DNA of 46,766 nucleotides from an uncultured Clostridia bacterium (lineage in GTDB: Bacteria > Bacillota > Clostridia > Christensenellales > Borkfalkiaceae). The stretch is taken from NCBI GenBank assembly GCA_904419075.1, contig CAJFQM010000015.1:1-46766 (forward strand), written 5' to 3'. The notes below the pieces were generated by a model. The model saw only the letters and a list, made by a program, of their open reading frames with translations. It was not told the DNA's origin and ran no database searches. Shown here piece by piece: positions 43,090 through 46,766 of the stretch. Made by a program: the position numbers and the translations under genes. Each line of letters starts with the position of its first letter. Position 1 is the first letter of the stretch.

Positions 43090-44433
43090 TTATTCTTTTT
43101 CTTTTTCCTTTTCTTTTTCTTCTTCCGCTTTCTTTTCGGGCAGCGTGACGACTACTTTTTTGATACAGCGCTCCTGTACGGACAAAACGCGGATATTCAT
43201 GAAGTCGGTACTCAGTTCAAAGGTAGAACCGTCTTCGGGCAAAGTTCCCATCATACCGCAAACGTATCCCCCGAACGTCTCGAAATGTTCGCTTTCCTCC
43301 TCGGGGAATTTGATTCCCAGGGCCTCTTCTACTTTATCGATGGGCGCAAGACCTGTAATTTCCCATTCGTTTTCGCTGAGACGGGTAATTTCGTATTCCG
43401 CTTTATCGTCTTTTTCCGTAAGTTCGCCCACGAGAAGCTCCAAAAGGTCGTGCATGGTCACGATACCGCTCATTCCGCCGTATTCGTCCACGACTACCGC
43501 GAAATATTCGCGGGTAATCTTCATCTTATAAAACAGCGTGTTTGCGGGCGTGTTTTCCGTGACGAACACGGCGGGGGAAACCGCATGCTTCATGATGTTT
43601 CCCCGCGATTGGTCGTTCAGGCGGAAATAATCCTTGGTGGAAAGAACGCCTGCAATATCGTCGATATCCTTGCCGCAAATGGGATAATAGGTGTGACGGG
43701 TCGATTGGATTCGTTCTTTCCATACCTCGTCGCTTTCGTCTAAAAACAAAAGGTCTGTATCCTTGCGGTGCGTGCATACTTCTCCGACCGTCTGTTCCTT
43801 GAACTCAAACACGTTTTTAATGAATTCGTTTTCTTCGCTGTCTATCGAACCCTTTTCACTGCCGGCTTCCGCCATCATCATAATTTCTTCTTCCGTTACT
43901 TCCTCGCCGTCCTCTACCGGATTAATTCCCATCAATTTCAAAAGGCCGTTCGTGGAAACCGTAAGAAGCCACACGATAGGCGCGAAGATAATAGATACGA
44001 ACCGTAAAATTCCCGAAAGTTTTAAGGATAAACTTTCCGCTCGTTTCATGGCGATACGCTTGGGAACCAATTCCCCGAAAACGATACTGAAATACGATAA
44101 AATCAACGTAATCAATATTACGCATACGGAATTGAGAACGCTGCGGGGAACGGGTACCCCCGCTCCGACCAATGCTTCCACCAACGGTTCCGCGAAATTA
44201 TCCGCCGCAAACGCACTGCCCAAGAAACCGGCTAACGTGATTGCAACCTGTATGGTGGACAAAAAGCGCGCGGGCTGAGACGTCAACTTTACAAGACGCT
44301 TTGCCCGTCGATCCCCCTTTTCCGACATCTTTTGCAATTTCGTTTCATTTGTAGAAATTACCGCAATTTCCGCACTCGCGAAAATCGCATTGAGAAATAT
44401 AAGTACTATTTGTAGAATAACTGCTCCAATCAT
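43090..44433 (-). CDS. CNNM/CorC-type transporter (DUF21, CBS pair, CorC domain)
   Basis: A 447-residue membrane protein. The DUF21/CNNM membrane domain (1-190) has FASAEIAVISTNETKLQKM and SYFSIVFGELVPKRIAMKRAE. A CBS pair follows (about 205-335, ending YFAVVVDEYGGMSGIVTMHDLLELLVGEL). A C-terminal CorC_HlyC domain (about 345-430) ends with a Lys/Glu tail (EEEKEKEKEKE). Relatives export or maintain Mg2+ (MpfA, CorC), although older annotation says hemolysin; direct hemolytic function should not be assumed. A GGAG site precedes the ATG. The 5' leader holds a small ORF and a terminator, so expression is probably attenuated. Confidence 0.93.
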   Translation of the reverse strand: MIGAVILQIVLIFLNAIFASAEIAVISTNETKLQKMSEKGDRRAKRLVKLTSQPARFLSTIQVAITLAGFLGSAFAADNFAEPLVEALVGAGVPVPRSVLNSVCVILITLILSYFSIVFGELVPKRIAMKRAESLSLKLSGILRFVSIIFAPIVWLLTVSTNGLLKLMGINPVEDGEEVTEEEIMMMAEAGSEKGSIDSEENEFIKNVFEFKEQTVGEVCTHRKDTDLLFLDESDEVWKERIQSTRHTYYPICGKDIDDIAGVLSTKDYFRLNDQSRGNIMKHAVSPAVFVTENTPANTLFYKMKITREYFAVVVDEYGGMSGIVTMHDLLELLVGELTEKDDKAEYEITRLSENEWEITGLAPIDKVEEALGIKFPEEESEHFETFGGYVCGMMGTLPEDGSTFELSTDFMNIRVLSVQERCIKKVVVTLPEKKAEEEKEKEKEKE

Positions 44434-44476
44434 AAATTAACTCCGTTTTAATCTCCTAAAAAGCTCTGAAATACAA

Positions 44477-44515
44477 AAAGGCATAACCCGTACACTGACA
44501 GTGTACAAGTTATGC
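44477..44515 (-). terminator. Leader terminator (attenuator) of the CNNM/CorC gene
   Basis: On the minus strand a near-17-bp stem forms from GCATAAC-TT-GTACACTG and CAGTGTAC-GG-GTTATGC, with two U-G pairs, followed by CTTTTTG. It begins at the base right after the leader ORF stop (44516) and ends about 45 nt before the CNNM/CorC ATG. A ribosome stopped at the ORF end would cover the 5' arm. Confidence 0.85.
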
Positions 44516-44590
44516 TCAAATCGGTAATTCAAATGAAATCAAAACGAAAGTAAAAAGCGAATAGGGCCTACTACTGCCGTCTGCGTCCAC
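44516..44590 (-). CDS. 24-codon leader ORF before the CNNM/CorC gene
   Basis: A GTG start at 44590-44588 is preceded by AAGGAG at a 7-nt distance. The frame of 24 codons ends in TGA at 44518-44516. The peptide begins with Asp-Ala-Asp-Gly-Ser-Ser-Arg-Pro, continues with a hydrophobic stretch (LFTFVLISF) and ends in Glu-Leu-Pro-Ile. The stop abuts an intrinsic terminator. Position, ribosome site and terminator together suggest a regulatory leader peptide; the penultimate Pro recalls stalling peptides. The signal read is unknown. It is too short to identify by homology here. Confidence 0.7.
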   Translation of the reverse strand: MDADGSSRPYSLFTFVLISFELPI

Positions 44591-44620
44591 AATATATCTC
44601 CTTAAAAAATACTTATTATT

Positions 44621-44650
44621 ATTTTACTGTATTTTCGGGGAAAATGTCAA
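44621..44650 (-). promoter_or_regulatory. Promoter of the leader-CNNM/CorC transcript
   Basis: TTGACA (44645-44650, minus) and TAAAAT (44621-44626) have an 18-bp spacer, about 20 nt before the leader ORF's ribosome site. Its presence shows that the attenuator belongs to this transcript and not only to the gene upstream. Confidence 0.72.
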
Positions 44651-44683
44651 TCATTATTCAATGAAAATTCGCAAAAAATTTAT

Positions 44684-46441
44684 TCATTTCTCTTTTTCGT
44701 TCGGAATTTCTTTCAGACAATCTGTTTTGACCTTCCAAAAATCACTTGCTTTATATTCTTCCAAAGCCTCCAATGGTACATAGATACTTTGTAAGGCGGT
44801 ACACCCCGACCAATTTCCCGAATTTCCCGACATATTCGACAAGTTTGTATTATATAAATAAATCGTTTCCAGATTCGAACAATTCCTGAAAATCGTCTGC
44901 GGTAATTTTTCGTAGCTTTCGGGAATTATTATTTCTTGTAAATTCTTTTGTAAGACTGTTCCCGCAGCCCCATTAAAAAATCTGTCCGATAATCCCGTAA
45001 CCGCTTTTCCGTCACCTGTTTTCGTCGGAAGTATTATTTTTTCCAAATTTTTTGCCGTAGAATCAAGCGATAAATTTGCACCGTATCCCGAAAAATAATC
45101 CAGGGAAGAAGATACGTCTTTAATTTCAAAAACAGTATCTTCCGATACCGTCGAAGAAAATGTAATTTCTCCGTTTGCCGTAGTATAAATCTCCCCGTCT
45201 ATCCAAAAGGAAAGTTCTCCGTATCGTTCATAATCCTTTACGCGGATTTTTGTTTCAAACGGCATTCCTTCCCGCACGTTCGATACGGGGTTTTCTATCT
45301 CCAATACGCCATACGGAGTAGTGTCGACAAGTTCACAGGTATATTCGGGCAACGCGGCGCAAACGACCTCGCAGAAATCTGTAATTTCGCCGAAGCAAGC
45401 TGTTATATTTGCCTCGCCTTCCTGTAAAGCCGTAATTTTCCCGTCTCGTGAAACGGCAATTACCGACGAATTATCCGATTTCCAATACACGGGAACATCA
45501 ATGCTCAACCAGTATCCCGCCCCAGTCTCCTCGCCGTAGCGAACGGCTGTTTCCACGTCCAAAGAAAACGTTTCCCCTATGTTCAATGTCGTTTCAGGCT
45601 TTTTTAACCACCGAATTTCAAGCTCTCTTTCCAAAACCGAATCCGATTCTTCTTCGGAAAGCCCCGCCGCATGGTCTATCCCACGGCCGATAAATCCCCG
45701 TAAAATTTCCTTTTCTCCGTCGGAATAATTGGCATTCGCATCATTGAGCGCCGCTTCGGAAACATAAAATACCGAACGCCCTATTGAAAGAACATCTTCT
45801 TCATAAGAAGCGTACGTATAAGTTATTTCTCCGTTTTCCGATTGTTCCTTTATGAAAGCGGCCGCCGTAAACTCCAAATTTGTATTTTCGTACAAAATGT
45901 TTGCCACAGAGCCTTGAATGAAGCAATAGCCTTCTTCCTTTACAGGCTCACATTCCATAACCAAGGCAGGTTTTGCCCCGTATTTTTCTTCCAACGCTTC
46001 CAAGGCACGAACATAATCCACATTCTCAGAGCCCGAAAGTTCAATCGCTTTTTCAAAGTAAAATTCGGGCGCAATGACAATCCCGAAAGAAGTCGAATCC
46101 GTCGCCGCAACACGCTCTGCCAAATCGACGGAAACATCCGCCCTGAATCGGAGTCCCGTTACCGTATTCAATCGCACACTTGCTCCCGCACGCATGGAAA
46201 ACTCTTTCGGACTTATCGTTTCCTCGGCTGCGGAGGCTGTGGAATACCGCACAGAAAGCGGACGGACAGAGTTTCCTACCCCTTCCCCGTTCCATTCCTG
46301 AAAAGCAATATCGTTTCTATAATTATCTTTGAAAGAATAATCCTCTTTTTTGCCCCGCGAATATATTCCCCAAGCCAAGATGACCAAAAAAATACCGACC
46401 AACAAAATTGCAAAACATCTCTTTTTATTTCCCGCCTTCAT
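44684..46441 (-). CDS. Membrane-anchored surface protein with BIG2-like and leucine-rich repeat regions
   Basis: A 585-residue exported protein. One N-terminal membrane segment (about 9-27, after MKAGNKKR) without a lipobox anchors it, with the body outside. Residues about 60-275 are not recognised. Residues about 290-370 resemble a bacterial Ig-like BIG2 domain (VYWKSDNSSVIAVSRDGKITALQEGEANITA). The C-terminal part has BspA-type leucine-rich repeats (NLQEIIIPESYEKLPQTIFRNCSNLETIYLYNTNL; CTALQSIYVPLEALEEYK). AAGGGAG precedes the ATG. Its role may be adhesion or glycan contact, but this is inference. Confidence 0.82.
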   Translation of the reverse strand: MKAGNKKRCFAILLVGIFLVILAWGIYSRGKKEDYSFKDNYRNDIAFQEWNGEGVGNSVRPLSVRYSTASAAEETISPKEFSMRAGASVRLNTVTGLRFRADVSVDLAERVAATDSTSFGIVIAPEFYFEKAIELSGSENVDYVRALEALEEKYGAKPALVMECEPVKEEGYCFIQGSVANILYENTNLEFTAAAFIKEQSENGEITYTYASYEEDVLSIGRSVFYVSEAALNDANANYSDGEKEILRGFIGRGIDHAAGLSEEESDSVLERELEIRWLKKPETTLNIGETFSLDVETAVRYGEETGAGYWLSIDVPVYWKSDNSSVIAVSRDGKITALQEGEANITACFGEITDFCEVVCAALPEYTCELVDTTPYGVLEIENPVSNVREGMPFETKIRVKDYERYGELSFWIDGEIYTTANGEITFSSTVSEDTVFEIKDVSSSLDYFSGYGANLSLDSTAKNLEKIILPTKTGDGKAVTGLSDRFFNGAAGTVLQKNLQEIIIPESYEKLPQTIFRNCSNLETIYLYNTNLSNMSGNSGNWSGCTALQSIYVPLEALEEYKASDFWKVKTDCLKEIPNEKEK

Positions 46442-46519
46442 CTTTTGTTCTCCCTTGCCATTTTTTAATATTTCTATCGGTCTATATCGATATAAATATT
46501 AATATATCTATTTATTAAC

Positions 46520-46548
46520 ATTTTATCATATTATATATGCATTTGCAA
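46520..46548 (-). promoter_or_regulatory. Promoter of the surface-protein gene
   Basis: TTGCAA (46543-46548, minus) and TAAAAT (46520-46525) have a 17-bp spacer. A leader of about 70 nt, AT-rich with short inverted repeats (CTATATCGATATA), precedes the gene. Confidence 0.6.
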
Positions 46549-46766
46549 GTATTTAATGGAAAATTCTTCCAAAATTTATATATACCAGATAATTTATCGC
46601 AAGGAAAAAAATAAAAGAAGAGTCAATTCCGCCGAAAATAGAGGACATCAGAGAGGGATGAAGGGAGAGGCGGGTGGGGTGTGGGAGTGTCGGAAAGGAA
46701 GGGAAGGTCTTGTCGGCGGAAAAAAGAGAGCGGGAGAGAAAGAAAAAACCGAGTCGTGAGAGAACT
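46549..46766. other. Purine-rich right edge without a supported gene
   Basis: From about 46600 the plus strand is strongly biased to A and G (runs such as GGGATGAAGGGAGAGGCGGG), unlike the rest of the window. A 67-codon frame (46556-46759) is Lys/Gly/Glu-rich, lacks a ribosome site and is not credible. No terminator or repeat was recognised. Confidence 0.4.

Noticed and set aside
43090..44433. Hemolysin as the function of the CNNM/CorC protein
   Set aside because: The HlyC/CorC label is historical; domain order DUF21-CBS-CorC fits a divalent-cation transporter.
44477..44515. Hairpin before the CNNM/CorC gene as a plain terminator for the upstream surface-protein gene
   Set aside because: A consensus promoter and a translated-looking ORF lie between the surface-protein stop and the hairpin, so it belongs to the CNNM/CorC leader; it may still stop read-through.
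46556..46759. 67-codon frame at the right edge
   Set aside because: Low-complexity Lys/Gly/Glu composition from purine-rich DNA and no ribosome site.

Overview
The window looks like chromosomal DNA of a Gram-positive anaerobe of the class Clostridia (Bacillota) with moderate GC. The evidence is a Spo0A homologue, an NfnAB-type ferredoxin:NADP oxidoreductase, a PepV-type dipeptidase, ECF-transporter and CoaX genes, lipoprotein signals, strong AGGAGG ribosome sites and hairpin-plus-U terminators. Nothing in it looks like a prophage, insertion sequence or CRISPR array. It is mostly housekeeping and regulatory DNA; the genus cannot be fixed from the sequence.

Layout. 1-545: a tRNA-Arg(CCU) gene and a duplicated, 3'-truncated copy. 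546-3593: gdhA, a Spo0A homologue and a small membrane protein. 3710-7093: radC, a DesK-type kinase, a NarL-type regulator and a HAD phosphatase in one minus-strand run. 7279-13444: pepV, two overlapping FAD oxidoreductase genes, and a membrane-anchored tandem-DUF1508 protein. 13777-21808: a seven-gene phosphate locus transcribed as pstS, a fused pstC-pstA, pstB, phoU, a Na/Pi cotransporter, phoB and phoR, with an 11-nt-phased Pho-box-like array before pstS. 22173-23716: a DUF4097 lipoprotein and a MerR regulator sharing a divergent promoter. 23806-24018: two tRNA-Pro genes. 24139-30229: YfhO membrane protein, a methyltransferase and nfnB/nfnA. 30524-35263: a CPA2 antiporter, trxA-trxB-GNAT and a MATE exporter. 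35355-37430: a lipoprotein, a PH-like membrane protein and a RimK-like ligase. 37485-40913: ECF S-component, coaX, hom and a Cys-rich miniprotein. 41070-46441: manA-glk, a CNNM/CorC-type transporter behind a leader ORF and attenuator, and a BIG2/leucine-rich surface protein.

How the genes work together. GDH and NfnAB link nitrogen assimilation to NADPH supply. The Pst/NptA/PhoBR block is a complete phosphate uptake and sensing unit with low- and high-affinity importers together. ManA and Glk feed hexose phosphates into glycolysis. The ECF S-component next to coaX suggests vitamin (pantothenate) salvage feeding CoA synthesis. TrxA/TrxB form a disulfide-reducing pair.

Most unusual points: (1) a 24-codon ORF (44516-44590) ending exactly at the base of an intrinsic terminator in the 5' leader of the CNNM/CorC gene, a candidate leader-peptide attenuator; (2) a Spo0A whose phosphoacceptor Asp56 is Gly, with a damaged acidic pocket but an intact DNA-binding domain; (3) four genes whose ATG lies 6-7 nt after a near-consensus -10 box and that lack a ribosome site, implying leaderless mRNAs; (4) a MerR-type 19-bp-spacer promoter with a perfect palindrome before the DUF4097 lipoprotein; (5) the PstC-PstA fusion; (6) a tRNA-Arg half-gene.
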